Of a DNA stretch of 64,000 nt, positions 45,317-55,346 are shown piece by piece. How positions within the stretch are numbered: position 1 is the first letter of the stretch; every line of letters starts with the position of its first letter. The translations under genes were made by a program, and so were the position numbers. The stretch lies in the NCBI GenBank assembly GCA_949840345.1, contig CATKWX010000002.1, forward strand, positions 62,001 to 126,000, read 5' to 3'. The notes beneath the pieces were generated by a model. The model saw only the letters and a program-made list of their open reading frames with translations. It was not told where the DNA came from and searched no databases. The stretch is from an uncultured Eubacteriales bacterium (lineage in GTDB: Bacteria > Bacillota > Clostridia > TANB77 > CAG-508).

Positions 45317-46135
45317 TTACTTATAAGACAAGTATTTTGTTTCCCTTGCCTTAATGCCCAAAGGATTAGCTGCGTGTGCAGTTATTGCCTTTGCCCAGTC
45401 TGAGGGAATTGCTCCAGTTGTGCGGAGCCCATCCAATAAATCTTCAATTGTTTGGAAAATGATTTTTATACCATCTCCAGAACGATTAAAGTTCACGGCA
45501 TTATTTGAATTTATTCCCAAGTCCTCAGCGTATGCTTTTGCACTGTTTAAAGAACCGCTTTCATCGTTATAGAGTAAGAAAATATGCTCACCTTTAGCAA
45601 TTTTGCTTGAGATTAAGCTTTTTACTTCCTCTATAGAATGAGAACTACCTCCATTTTCTCCGTCAGTTATGATAAGATAGAGTTTGTGCTTTGCGTCATT
45701 TGAGCTTGTAGGAGTAATTGCGGAAATCAAAGCATCATAAATGTTTGTTCCTCCGAAACAACTCCAAGGGCGTATGGGTACGAATTGTTTAACGTCTTGT
45801 TTACCGAATTCCGGACAAACCTCGTCGTTAAAGAGAGTAAGCGAAAGTAAAGTTTTATAAAGCTTCACAGCTTGCCTTACGGCAAATTCGTTTATCTCTT
45901 GCGAAATAGGGTACTGTGTTTCTTCCATTGAACCGCTGTTATCGACAATAAGAATTATATGTGCAGAATTCCGTGCGATGTCTGCTTCCATTTGCTTAGT
46001 GTCGATAGATGAGGCATAGCCATCAATTGCAGCAGCAATGTCTGTTTCACTCGTATCCTTTTTGCTTAAACTTCTGTTTTGGCGTAATAACGCCAATTTT
46101 GACATGTTTCCGTCGGGTTTACCATTATTGCTCAT
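45317..46135 (-). CDS. vWA-domain protein (TerY-like), probably acquired
   Basis: A 272-residue soluble protein. The vWA domain holds a complete MIDAS: ILIVDNSGSM (DxSxS), CFGGTNIYDAL (Thr) and LIITDGENGG (Asp). An N-terminal Lys/Arg-rich tail precedes it. AAAGGAGG precedes ATG 46135. One normally read CGG (45972-45974). First gene of a two-gene operon with the J-domain protein. Bacterial vWA and J-domain pairs suggest a chaperone-like assembly, but this pair is not one I recognise. Confidence 0.8.
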   Translation of the reverse strand: MSNNGKPDGNMSKLALLRQNRSLSKKDTSETDIAAAIDGYASSIDTKQMEADIARNSAHIILIVDNSGSMEETQYPISQEINEFAVRQAVKLYKTLLSLTLFNDEVCPEFGKQDVKQFVPIRPWSCFGGTNIYDALISAITPTSSNDAKHKLYLIITDGENGGSSHSIEEVKSLISSKIAKGEHIFLLYNDESGSLNSAKAYAEDLGINSNNAVNFNRSGDGIKIIFQTIEDLLDGLRTTGAIPSDWAKAITAHAANPLGIKARETKYLSYK

Positions 46136-46197
46136 AAAGCATCCTCCTTTATAAAGGTTGATATTGAGTCAATGACTCTTCAAAATTTAACACATAA

Positions 46198-46226
46198 ATA
46201 TTATCATAGTATACATAAAAAGTCAA
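46198..46226 (-). promoter_or_regulatory. Promoter of the vWA/J operon
   Basis: Minus strand TTGACT (46226-46221), 17-nt spacer, TAATAT (46203-46198). Confidence 0.7.
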
Positions 46227-46410
46227 TATAAAGCAGAGCTAGTTTTCGTTTATATATAGAGAGTTATGTATGATTTGCAAACTATAAACAAACAAGTTTT
46301 GATAATTTAATAACAAAACTTTACAATAAGAAAATATAAGATATAATATATAGTAGTGATATAAAGAGGTAAGTATATTAAAATGTATAGAAATTAAGGA
46401 GTGTGAGAGT

Positions 46411-47518
46411 ATGCTAGAGCTAGAAGAAAACAAGCAGAGAATACAGTCTATAAAGCTTAAATTGAAATCAATAGGTGATTCACTTTGACTTGCCTAAAAT
46501 AGAAAAAAGAATTAATGAATTAGAAGTACAAATGCAAGATAGCAATTTTTGGAATGATGCAAAAAACTCAAGTGCTGTTTTAACAGAAAGTAAGAGATTA
46601 AAGAATAAATTAGAGAATTATAATAAGTTAAAAGAAAATCTAGAAAATATACAAGACTTAAATGAATTGCTATTGGTTGAGTCTGATGAAGAAATGGCAA
46701 AAGAGGTATTAAAAGACACATTAAAGTTAGAAAGAGAAATAGAAACTTTAGAAATTGATACTTTGCTATCTGGAAAATACGATAAAAATAATGCAATATT
46801 TACGCTTCATCCGGGAGCTGGTGGAACAGAGTCACAAGACTGGGCTGAAATGCTATATAGAATGTATTCAAAATGGGCAAATTCAAGAGCATTTAAAGTA
46901 AAGGAATTAGACTATTTAGAAGGAGAAGAAGCTGGACTAAAGAGCGTTACTGTGCTAATAGAAGGCGAAAATGCATATGGGTATTTAAAAGGAGAAATGG
47001 GAGTACATAGATTAGTTAGAATATCTCCTTTTGATGCAGGAGGCAGAAGACATACATCATTTGCTTCAATGGAGGTATTACCAGAAATAACAGACGATAT
47101 AGAAATAGATATAAACCCAGAAGATTTAAGAATAGATACATATAGAGCGTCAGGAGCTGGTGGACAACATATAAACAAAACAGATTCAGCAGTAAGAATA
47201 ACACATATACCAACGAACATTGTAGTATGCTGTCAATCTGAGAGGTCGCAAACACAAAACAAAGAAACAGCAATGAAAATGCTAAAATCTAGATTATTAG
47301 ATTTAAAAGAAAAAGAGCAAAAAGAGAAAATAGAGGACTTAAAAGGAGAAAAGAAAGATATAGCTTGGGGAAGCCAAATTCGCTCATATGTATTTTGCCC
47401 ATACACATTAGTAAAAGACCATAGAACAAACTATGAAGTGGGAAATGTGGAAGCAGTAATGAATGGGGAAATAGATGGGTTTATAGAAAGTTATTTGAAA
47501 TATGAAAAAGCAAGATAA
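46411..47518 (+). CDS. prfB: Peptide chain release factor 2 with the classical programmed +1 frameshift
   Basis: RF2 reads UAA and UGA stops. The real start is ATG 46411 (AAGGAGTG upstream): 25 codons, then CTT-TGA-C at 46483-46489. Skipping T46486 gives S-L-D-L-P-K-I and the rest of the protein. An SD-like AGGTGA lies upstream of the slip site. Main-frame motifs: GAGGTESQDWAEML, the GGQ motif in RASGAGGQHINKTDSAVRI, and RF2 SPF-like region in domain 2. About 368 residues. Presence of RF2 shows UGA is a stop in this genome. Confidence 0.96.
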
Positions 47519-47538
47519 ATTATAGCAAAGAAATATAA

Positions 47539-47695
47539 TAAAAAAGTAAAATTACTCGGCTACATTACAAAATTAAAGAAATTCTAATTTGATTTTATGG
47601 CGCCCTTCCGCGACAAGCGCGAACTCTTTCCATAAAATCTGCATAAGAATTTCTAAAATTTTTCCATTTACATTCGTAATTTTATTTTTTATTAT
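47539..47695. repeat. Long imperfect palindrome after prfB
   Basis: AAAAAAGTAAAATTAC / GTAATTTTATTTTTT outer arms and AAATTCTA / TAGAAATTT-type inner arms enclose GGCGCCCTTCCGCGACAAGCGCGAACTC. No gene; likely stops prfB transcripts. Confidence 0.55.
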
Positions 47696-47727
47696 ATTTC
47701 TTATATATTATAATTGTTGTCATACAA

Positions 47728-47779
47728 AAACGCTTCTTTAAATATAATTATATAAAAATTATATTTAAAGGGGCGTTTT
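47728..47779. promoter_or_regulatory. Long hairpin immediately before the amidase start
   Basis: AAAACGCTTCTTTAAATATAATT pairs with AATTATATTTAAAGGGGCGTTTT. The amidase GTG start lies 4 nt beyond, so AAAGGGG in the stem may be a masked ribosome binding site. Confidence 0.55.
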
Positions 47780-47782
47780 AAA

Positions 47783-48497
47783 GTGATTATATTAAGAAAA
47801 AAGAGAATTTTACTTGTGCTTATGTGCGTTGTAGTGTCTATATGTTTTATAAACATAACTGGAGGTTTAAAAAGTGAGGTAACACTTCCTACAGTATCAT
47901 TGCCTGTTAGCAATAAAGTAATAGTGCTAGATGCAGGACACGGAAGTCCAGACCGGAGGGGCAGAGAGTTCAAATGGAACACACGAAGATGATATAAATT
48001 TAAGTATAACTCTAAAGGTGCAAAATTTACTAGAGCAAAGTGGGGCAACAGTAGTTCTGACTAGGTCAGACGAAAACGGAATATATGATTTAGATAAGAA
48101 AACTTTAAAAGAGAAAAAAGTATCGGATATAAAAAATAGAGTAAAAATAGGAAATGAATCGAGTGCAGATATATTTATATCTATACATTTAAATAAAATA
48201 CCACAAAGTCAATATTGGGGTTGGCAAACTTTTTATAGGAAAGATGATGAACAAAGTAAAAAAATTGCGGATAGCATTCAAAATTCACTAAAAACAACAA
48301 TACAAAGAGAAAACAATAGGGTTGCACTTGGAATAGACAATATTTATATAGTAAAGAATGTTAATATACCAATAGGAATTGTAGAGTGTGGATTTTTATC
48401 AAACCCAGAAGAAGAACAACTATTACAACAAGAAGAATATCAAGATAAATTAGCTTGGGGGATATATACAGGAATAATGGATTATTTTTATAATTAA
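47783..48497 (+). CDS. cwlD: N-acetylmuramoyl-L-alanine amidase (CwlD-like) with a +1 shift at CGG
   Basis: A membrane-anchored amidase; in sporulating Firmicutes CwlD makes muramic lactam in spore cortex. GTG start 47783, N-terminal helix RILLVLMCVVVSICFINI. The zero frame ends shortly after VLDAGHGSPD-CGG. Skipping C47954 gives DAGHGSPD-GGAESSNGTHED with the zinc ligands (His, Glu), later FISIHLNKIPQSQYWGWQTF (His) and GIVECGFLSNPEEEQLL (catalytic Glu). 237 residues after joining. The unshifted product would be an inert 69-mer. Cortex-specific role is inferred from family. Confidence 0.88.
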
Positions 48498-48563
48498 TGT
48501 TGCAAAATATCGCTTTTTAATATATGATATTAACGTATTTTTAAAAAAGAGAGTTGATATCAA

Positions 48564-51500
48564 GTGTATTTAAAAAGAATGGAATTACAAGGGTTTAAAT
48601 CCTTTGCATATAAAACCACATTAGAGTTTATGCCGGGAATAACCTCTGTTATAGGGCCTAATGGCTCTGGAAAGAGTAATATTTCTGATGCTATTCGTTG
48701 GGTTTTAGGTGAACAAAGTATGAAATCCCTAAGAGGTTCTAAATCTGAAGATATAATATTTGCAGGAACTCAAAGCAGAAAATCTTTAGGGTTTGCTGAG
48801 GTTTCTATAATTATAGATAATACAGATGGAAAGCTACCAATTGAATATTCAGAAGTTACTGTAACAAGAAGGTTATATAGAAGCGGTGAAACAGGATATT
48901 ATATAAATAAAACTCCTTGTAGATTAAAAGACATATTAGAATTATTTATGGATACAGGAATTGGAAAAGATGGATATTCTATAATTGGGCAAGGAAAAAT
49001 AGATGAAATATTAAGCAATAAATCTGAAGACAGAAGAAATATATTTGAAGAGGCTGCAGGTATTGTAAAATATAGAGTTCGTAAGGTTGAGTCTGAAAAA
49101 AAATTAGAACAAACTAAAGTAAATTTATTAAGAATAAATGATATTTTAACTGAAATAGAAGGAAATATCGAGCCATTAAAAATGCAAGCAGAAAAGGCAA
49201 AGAAGTTTTTAGATTTAAGGGAAGAATTAAAAAGCATTGAAATAGGGCTATTTTTGCATAATATAGATACATATAAAGAAAAAATAGAAGAAGTTGCAAA
49301 AGACATAGAAATAATGAACGAGCAATGGAAGAGTGAAGAAAATGCACAAGAAGAAAAGCAACAATTAAAAGATCAATTAAAAGCAGAAGTAGATGAATTA
49401 ATTAACAAAATAGAAGAAGTGCAAAACTTATCTTTTGAAAGCACAAATAAAATAGAAAAATTGAATTCAGAAATAAATGTAACACAAAATAGAATTGAAA
49501 ATAACAAAGAAAACTATGAAAGATATGCCGTAGAAATAAACGAAATAGATGAAAGAATTCAAAAATTAGAAGAAGAGAAAAATTTAAAGTTACAAAAGAA
49601 AACAAATCTTTTTTCAAATAAAGAGAAATTTCAAAAAGAGTTAGAAGAAAAAGAAAAAGCATTAGCTGAAATAACTTCTAAATTATCAGAGCAAGAAACA
49701 AAAATTGAGGCTAAAAAGAAGACAGTACAAGATAATACAGACACAAAATATGAAAAATTATCAGATATTAATACACAAAAAATAAACTATGAAAACTATA
49801 TAAAACGTGAAGGTGCAGTAAAAACAGAAATACAAACAACAATATCTGAATTAGACCAAAATAGACTATCTAAAGAAGAAATTGCTAAGGTCTTTTATGA
49901 AATTGAAGGAAAGAAAAATAGTATAACAAAGAAGTTAAATGAAATAAAAGAAAAAACAGATGAAAGAACTAAAAAAATAGAAGAATACGATACAAATATA
50001 AATAGTTTATCTTCCGAATTTGGAACAAAACAAATAAGATTAAAATTTTTAATAGAAACAGAAAAAGAAAAAGAAGGATATACAAAATCTGTAAAATCCT
50101 TATTATTAGACTGTGAAAAAGACGCTACTTTAAACAAAGGTGTTCATGGAATACTTGCAAACATTATATCTGCACCAAAAGAATATGAAACAGCTATTGA
50201 GTTTGCTTTAGGTGGAGTTTTGCAAAATATAGTAACAGACAAAGAAGAAGATGCTAAAAAATTAGTAGAACATTTAAGAAAAAATAACTTAGGTAGAGCA
50301 TCATTTTTACCTATATCATCAGTAAAAGGTAAAAAATTAGACAAGCTTACAAAATTAAACGGAGTGATAGGAATTGCATCAGACTTAGTAAATTATGATA
50401 AACTGTATGATGGAATAGTACAAAATTTGCTAGGTAGAACTGTAGTTGTAGATACAATGGATACAGGAATTCAGCTTGCAAAGAAAAATGGATATTCTTT
50501 TAAAATTGTAACCTTAAAAGGAGATATAATAAATCCATCAGGAGCTATATCTGGTGGTTCAGTGGCTCAAAAAACTGTAAGTATATTAGGAAGAGCAAAC
50601 GAAATTGAGGCAATAGAAAAAGAACTAAAATTAATAGAAAAGAAAATTGAAAAGACAAAGGAAGAAAAGCAACAATATTTATTAGAAAATGAAGATATAT
50701 TAGAAAAATCAAAAGAACTAGAAAAAGAGTTACAAGAAATAGATATTGTATATGCAACAGAACATCAAAAGGTGCTATTTGCAGAGCAAAATATATTAAA
50801 ATTAGAAACAAAGCTTGCAAGCTTAAAAGAAGAATTAAAAGAATTGCAATTAAAAAAGGAAGAAAGCACTAATTTAAAACAACAAATAGAAGAAGAAATT
50901 GCAAAATTAGATAAAGAAAATGAAGAGTTAAACATAGAAATAAAAAGCTTTGCAGACATAAATTCAGATAATCAAAAATATGTAGATGACCTAAACTTTG
51001 ATATTACAAACTTAAAAATTTCTGTTTCATCATTTGATGAAAGCGAAAGCTCAATAGACGAAATGGTTGCAAGAATAGAAGAAGATATACAAAATAATAA
51101 AACTAGCAAAGAGAATAAAACTTCAGATAGAGAGAAAATATTAAGTGATAATGAAGCTTTAACTTCAAGAATAGAAGAAATAAAACAAGAAATTGAAAAT
51201 GTAAAATTAGAAGTTCAAACAAGTGGAAGCAAAGTAGAAGAATTAAAGAACTTAAGAATAGAAAAAAATAAGAAACTAGAAGATACAGAAAAGGCAATAA
51301 CAGATAGACTTAAAGTAATTGACGATTTAAAAGATCAAGTTTCAAAATTAGAGCTTAAAAAATCTAAAACAGAATTAGAGCTAGAACAAGTTGTAAACAA
51401 AATGTGGGAGGAGTACGAGGTAACTCCAAACAATGCAAAAGAGTATGAAAAACCTAGCAATGTAGCACTAGTTACAAAAAAAGTAAACGAATTAAGAAAC

Positions 51501-52106
51501 GATATAAAAGCACTAGGAAGTATAAATATAGATTCAATAGAAGAATATAAACAAACAAAAGAAAGATATGACTTTATGTGTGAACAAAGACTTGATTTAG
51601 AAAACACAAGTGCAAAGCTTAAAAAAGTAATACAAGAAATGACGGCAATAATGAAGGATCAATTCTCAAAACAATTCAATATAATCAACAAAAACTTTGG
51701 AGAAGTATTTAAAGAATTATTTGGTGGAGGAAAAGCAGAATTAAAATTAGTTGATGAAGATAATATTTTAGAATGCGGAATAGAAATAGAGGTACAACCA
51801 CCAGGAAAAAAACTACAAAATATGATGTTATTATCAGGAGGAGAAAGAGCATTTACAGCAATTGCATTATTATTTGCAATATTAAAAATAAATCCATCTC
51901 CATTCTGCGTACTAGACGAAATTGAAGCAGCTCTAGATGATGTAAATGTTTATAGATATGCAGAATATTTAAAGAAATTTACTAAAGATACACAGTTTTT
52001 AGTAATAACACACAGAAAAGGAACAATGGAGGCAGCAGATACAGTATATGGAATAACAATGGAGGAAAACGGAATAAGCAAGCTGTTATCAATGAAATTG
52101 AAATAG
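48564..52106 (+). CDS. smc: Chromosome condensation protein SMC
   Basis: An 1180-residue ATPase. N-terminal Walker A VIGPNGSGKSNISDAIRWVL; two long coiled coils (about 165-500 and 680-1010) around a hinge (about 510-650, GVHGILANIISAPKEYETAI); C-terminal signature MLLSGGERAFTAIALLFAIL and Walker B FCVLDEIEAALDD. GTG start 48564. Length equals the family's. A terminator follows. Confidence 0.97.
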   Translation: MYLKRMELQGFKSFAYKTTLEFMPGITSVIGPNGSGKSNISDAIRWVLGEQSMKSLRGSKSEDIIFAGTQSRKSLGFAEVSIIIDNTDGKLPIEYSEVTVTRRLYRSGETGYYINKTPCRLKDILELFMDTGIGKDGYSIIGQGKIDEILSNKSEDRRNIFEEAAGIVKYRVRKVESEKKLEQTKVNLLRINDILTEIEGNIEPLKMQAEKAKKFLDLREELKSIEIGLFLHNIDTYKEKIEEVAKDIEIMNEQWKSEENAQEEKQQLKDQLKAEVDELINKIEEVQNLSFESTNKIEKLNSEINVTQNRIENNKENYERYAVEINEIDERIQKLEEEKNLKLQKKTNLFSNKEKFQKELEEKEKALAEITSKLSEQETKIEAKKKTVQDNTDTKYEKLSDINTQKINYENYIKREGAVKTEIQTTISELDQNRLSKEEIAKVFYEIEGKKNSITKKLNEIKEKTDERTKKIEEYDTNINSLSSEFGTKQIRLKFLIETEKEKEGYTKSVKSLLLDCEKDATLNKGVHGILANIISAPKEYETAIEFALGGVLQNIVTDKEEDAKKLVEHLRKNNLGRASFLPISSVKGKKLDKLTKLNGVIGIASDLVNYDKLYDGIVQNLLGRTVVVDTMDTGIQLAKKNGYSFKIVTLKGDIINPSGAISGGSVAQKTVSILGRANEIEAIEKELKLIEKKIEKTKEEKQQYLLENEDILEKSKELEKELQEIDIVYATEHQKVLFAEQNILKLETKLASLKEELKELQLKKEESTNLKQQIEEEIAKLDKENEELNIEIKSFADINSDNQKYVDDLNFDITNLKISVSSFDESESSIDEMVARIEEDIQNNKTSKENKTSDREKILSDNEALTSRIEEIKQEIENVKLEVQTSGSKVEELKNLRIEKNKKLEDTEKAITDRLKVIDDLKDQVSKLELKKSKTELELEQVVNKMWEEYEVTPNNAKEYEKPSNVALVTKKVNELRNDIKALGSINIDSIEEYKQTKERYDFMCEQRLDLENTSAKLKKVIQEMTAIMKDQFSKQFNIINKNFGEVFKELFGGGKAELKLVDEDNILECGIEIEVQPPGKKLQNMMLLSGGERAFTAIALLFAILKINPSPFCVLDEIEAALDDVNVYRYAEYLKKFTKDTQFLVITHRKGTMEAADTVYGITMEENGISKLLSMKLK

Positions 52107-52117
52107 ATACATAAATA

Positions 52118-52150
52118 AAAACGGGTTCAAGTTGCCTTGAATCCGTTTCC
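52118..52150. terminator. Bidirectional terminator after smc
   Basis: AAACGGGTTCAAG-TTGC-CTTGAATCCGTTT. Confidence 0.8.
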
Positions 52151-52158
52151 TGTTGATG

Positions 52159-52380
52159 TTAGTCAGAACAAGTCTCTAAAAATTTGAAACTGAGAACAGT
52201 AACTTTGCCACAAGGAAAAATTTCTGACAAAATGGATTCAATTGCAGCGAGAGGGTTAGACATATTTTTAGAATCAATTTTTACATAATGATGTCTAATG
52301 TTATGATAACCTACGTCCTCTTCTTCTTCGCTGATAAACTCCTTTACAGTGAACTCAACATCATACAGCGCATAACTCAT
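52159..52380 (-). CDS. Small orphan protein, paralogue of the 56086 gene
   Basis: A 73-residue protein starting MSYALYDVEFTVKEFISEEE. It shares the pattern M-Y-LYDV-F-V, then an Arg-His region and KIDSKN, with the 92-residue protein at 56086-56364 (MRYLLYDVTFSVIRKTFFGV). AAGGAGGACTTT precedes ATG 52380. The two genes also share a leader of about 100 nt. Codon use is like the other acquired genes. Function unknown. Confidence 0.6.
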   Translation of the reverse strand: MSYALYDVEFTVKEFISEEEEDVGYHNIRHHYVKIDSKNMSNPLAAIESILSEIFPCGKVTVLSFKFLETCSD

Positions 52381-52500
52381 AAAGTCCTCCTTTTAGTTGC
52401 ATAGCCATATACTAGCTATTGGGCTTTTAATAGGAAGAATTTGTATCTCCCTACAAAATTAACGTGAACTATGGAATTATATCACAAAAGTGAGTTTTTA
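52381..52500 (-). promoter_or_regulatory. Structured leader shared with the 56086 gene
   Basis: Transcript sense: TTTGTAGGGAGATACAAA hairpin (purine loop), then TAGC-TAGTATATG-GCTA hairpin, then AGGAGG and the start codon. The same order occurs at 56365-56480. Confidence 0.6.
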
Positions 52501-52516
52501 GCAATATTACTAATCA

Positions 52517-52566
52517 AAATTTTTCATAGGCAAATTTTGATATAGGGGCACACCGTGGTGTGCCCT
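52517..52566. repeat. GTAGGG-family repeat (CACACC type)
   Basis: CATAGGCAAATTTTGATATAGGGGCACACCGTGGTGTGCCCTA. Confidence 0.75.
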
Positions 52567-52593
52567 AAATTTTCATAAAAACATATTGCAAAA

Positions 52594-52647
52594 TTGTAGG
52601 GGCACCGTTTGCGGGAATACCAGTGAGACGTGACACCACTGTGCCCT
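52594..52647. repeat. Long-form GTAGGGGCACCG repeat
   Basis: GTAGGGGCACCGTTTGCGGG ... GACACCACTGTGCCCTTTT, close copy of 18635-18691. Confidence 0.8.
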
Positions 52648-52743
52648 TTTGTCCCCAAAAATTTACCATAAAACTGTAACCAAAATCGAAAAAGTGTGAA
52701 TATACAAATGTAAGATATCTTAAATAAGGAGTTTAGATCTAAA

Positions 52744-53298
52744 TTGGAAGTGAAAGATAAAAAAATATGCGATTATATACGTAACAATGAACTACAAATA
52801 GAAAAAGCATTAAAAGATTACACAAATTATGTATATACAATAATAAGAAAAGCTTGTTCAAAATTACCTAAAGAAGATATAGAAGAAATTAATTTAGATG
52901 TGTTTTTAACATTATGGAAAAATCAAAATAAATTAAACACAAATAACAATATGTCTTCATACATAGCGGGAATTACCAAAAACCTAATAAAGCAAAAATA
53001 TAGATTAATAAAAACAAACGACAATATTTTAGACTATGAAGAGCATTTAGTTTCAACCTTAAATATAGAACTAATGCATTCAAAAAATGAGCAAAATGCA
53101 ATTATAGTAAATGAATTAAAAAAATTAAAAGAGGAAAAGAGAAGCATATTTATTTTATACTACTACGAAGATAAAAGTATAAAGCAAATAAGCTCATTAA
53201 AGAAATTATCAGAATCAAAAATAAAAACAGAATTATTTAGGATTAGAAAAAAATTAGAAGCAGCACTTAAAAAGAAAGGGTATGATTTTTATGAATAA
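52744..53298 (+). CDS. ECF-type RNA polymerase sigma factor
   Basis: A 184-residue protein. Region 2 is LKDYTNYVYTIIRKACSKLP, EDIEEINLDVFLTLWKNQNK; region 4 is LKKLKEEKRSIFILYYYEDK, SIKQISSLKKLSESKIKTEL. TTG start 52744 with AAGGAG upstream. Overlaps the downstream anti-sigma gene by 8 nt. It probably autoregulates the pair in response to an envelope signal. Confidence 0.85.
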   Translation: MEVKDKKICDYIRNNELQIEKALKDYTNYVYTIIRKACSKLPKEDIEEINLDVFLTLWKNQNKLNTNNNMSSYIAGITKNLIKQKYRLIKTNDNILDYEEHLVSTLNIELMHSKNEQNAIIVNELKKLKEEKRSIFILYYYEDKSIKQISSLKKLSESKIKTELFRIRKKLEAALKKKGYDFYE

Positions 53299-54610
53299 TA
53301 ACGAAAATGACGAAATGCTAGAACAACTAAAGCTAAACATTGCAGCATATAAATTCAAAGAAGAACAAAAGCTAAATACCCTTGAAAATAAAGAAAAAGG
53401 GGGGATTTTTTATATGAAAAAGAAAATAATTATGGCAGCATGTGCGTGCCTTGTGCTAGTATCAGGAATTGTTGCTGCAACAGCAATAAAAAATTCAAAA
53501 AGCAGTGATAGAGGACTAGGTGAGGGAGTTGATACTGCAGTAGACAATGGCTATATTGCAAATCCAAATGCAGATGGAACGGATTCAAATGCTATAGGAA
53601 CAAATAAAGAAACAACAGTGGATAACATAAATGCAACGATAAATATAGAAGATTTTATAATGGATGATGTAAATTTAAGTACACAGATTTTATTTAAATT
53701 TGATGATAAAATAAAAGAAGTAGTTAATTTAGACAAAGTAAATGCAATAGAGTTAACAGATTTAATAGTAAGAGATGAAGAAAATAAAATAATATATGGT
53801 GGGAACAATGAAGAAAGATTTAAGAAATATTGCGAAGAAAACAACATAAATTATACATTTTGTGAATTTAATGATAACTATATGAACTGCGGAGTAAATT
53901 CTTTTAATGTAATGAGAGATAGAGAAAGTAATAGTATAAAAATAATGTACAATATGTATACATCTGGTACCTATCCAAAATCAAAGAAATTATATTTTTC
54001 ATTTGGAAAAATTGAAATGTTAGAATTTAATCCTGAAAGTGCAACACAAAATAGAGTAATAGTAAATGGAAATTGGGATATTTCTGTAGATGTACCAAAA
54101 GAGATGTATACTAGAGCTGATGAATATTATAAAGTAGTAAGTTGCGATAATCCGGATTTTGATGTATATACAGCCAAAGTAACAAATACAGGGTTTGAAA
54201 TAGGTGTAATTATTTCTAATATAGAAAAGCCAGAGGATGATAGAGAAAAAAGATTAAAGTTTTACTCTTCTTCAGAAGACTATGAGAATGGAAAAATATC
54301 AAAAGAGGAACTTGAAGAATTAAAACAATGGTTTGCTTCTGTAAGTATGTTATATTATCCAATATCAGTAAGTGAACATAATATAAAAGGAGAAGAAGTT
54401 GAGAACTCCTATATAGAAAATGAACAATCAAAGAAATTTTATACTACATCTAGTTCATCAAGAAAAGCAAAGACTTATTTTATAGATGGAAATAAATATG
54501 ATTTTTATGAGACTTTTAGTATGACCAAATATGATATGACAAGCAAAATAAAAGTAGTATTATATTATTATGGAATTCCTGTAACAATAAATATGGAAAG
54601 GATAAAATAG
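53291..54610 (+). CDS. Membrane anti-sigma factor with large outer domain (DUF4179-like)
   Basis: A 439-residue protein. Residues 1-40 would face the cytoplasm and bind the sigma factor; residues 47-65 form one helix (IIMAACACLVLVSGIVAATA); the rest is outside. ATG 53291 is preferred over 53282 because AAAGGG lies 10 nt upstream. Overlap with the sigma gene and topology support the anti-sigma role. The outer part has no recognised catalytic motif. Confidence 0.72.
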   Translation: MNNNENDEMLEQLKLNIAAYKFKEEQKLNTLENKEKGGIFYMKKKIIMAACACLVLVSGIVAATAIKNSKSSDRGLGEGVDTAVDNGYIANPNADGTDSNAIGTNKETTVDNINATINIEDFIMDDVNLSTQILFKFDDKIKEVVNLDKVNAIELTDLIVRDEENKIIYGGNNEERFKKYCEENNINYTFCEFNDNYMNCGVNSFNVMRDRESNSIKIMYNMYTSGTYPKSKKLYFSFGKIEMLEFNPESATQNRVIVNGNWDISVDVPKEMYTRADEYYKVVSCDNPDFDVYTAKVTNTGFEIGVIISNIEKPEDDREKRLKFYSSSEDYENGKISKEELEELKQWFASVSMLYYPISVSEHNIKGEEVENSYIENEQSKKFYTTSSSSRKAKTYFIDGNKYDFYETFSMTKYDMTSKIKVVLYYYGIPVTINMERIK

Positions 54611-54621
54611 TTTTATATACC

Positions 54622-54650
54622 AATAAAGCTTCCTAAAGGAAGCTTTATTG
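54622..54650 (+). terminator. Terminator of the sigma/anti-sigma operon
   Basis: AATAAAGCTTCC-TAAA-GGAAGCTTTATT. Confidence 0.85.
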
Positions 54651-54681
54651 TGAAAGGAAGGGAAAATAAACTCAAATTGGA

Positions 54682-55128
54682 TTAATTACCATTATATATT
54701 TCGTGACTGTAGTCTACTTCTCCTTTTCGAGCACTATTATTAGTGTATATGCCTGTGTATATCTGAACTTTTTGACCTACTGTTACGTTAAGAGAAATTG
54801 ATACATGAGCACGACCAGTAGATGTAACAGTATCTCTTGCTAATACAGCTCCACTAGTACTACGTACCTCAAGAGTGAATACTGCAGGAGTTGTTGAGTT
54901 GTCAGTAGTTGACATCCATGCTCCAACAAGCAATTCTCCAGATACCCCCATAGTCTTAACCGGAGTTAGGTTATAACCATTAATAGGGAAAGAGGGTTCA
55001 TACTTAAATTGACTATACCAAGTCTCAACACCTGCTGCCGAAACGGGAGTAGATGCAATGGAAAGAACCATTGCGCAGATTAAAGCGAGTACGGTAAGAA
55101 ACCGCATAGATTTTCTTGTAGCTGTCAT
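54682..55128 (-). CDS. Secreted protein of unknown function, probably acquired
   Basis: A 148-residue protein. Signal peptide 1-32 (FLTVLALICAMVLSIASTPV, cleavage near SAAG). The mature part is about 115 residues, beta-rich, Thr/Ser/Val-rich (STTDNSTTPAVFTLEVRSTS), without Cys. AGGAGGCTGTTC lies upstream of ATG 55128. Codon use is less AT-biased; CGG at 55104-55102 (ATG-CGG-TTT in the signal peptide) is read normally. May be a bacteriocin-like or surface protein, but no motif shows that. Confidence 0.65.
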   Translation of the reverse strand: MTATRKSMRFLTVLALICAMVLSIASTPVSAAGVETWYSQFKYEPSFPINGYNLTPVKTMGVSGELLVGAWMSTTDNSTTPAVFTLEVRSTSGAVLARDTVTSTGRAHVSISLNVTVGQKVQIYTGIYTNNSARKGEVDYSHEIYNGN

Positions 55129-55346
55129 AAAGAACAGCCTCCTTTCATAAAGTAAAAAGTTTGTTGCTTGCTTTTGATTTTCCCTTTCCTCTCTTACCCA
55201 AAATCATACTAAAATTAATTAGCACAAATTAGGTAGCGACGAATAAAATTCATCATACATATACTAACACATTTTTAGACACAATGTTTAGAAAGTGTAA
55301 AAAGAAGTAAAAAAGTGTAAAAAAAAGTAAAAAAGGTGGTATAAAA

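Noticed and set aside
46411-46500. prfB as a pseudogene because of the internal TGA
   Set aside because: CTT-TGA-C at codon 26 is the standard autoregulatory RF2 frameshift.
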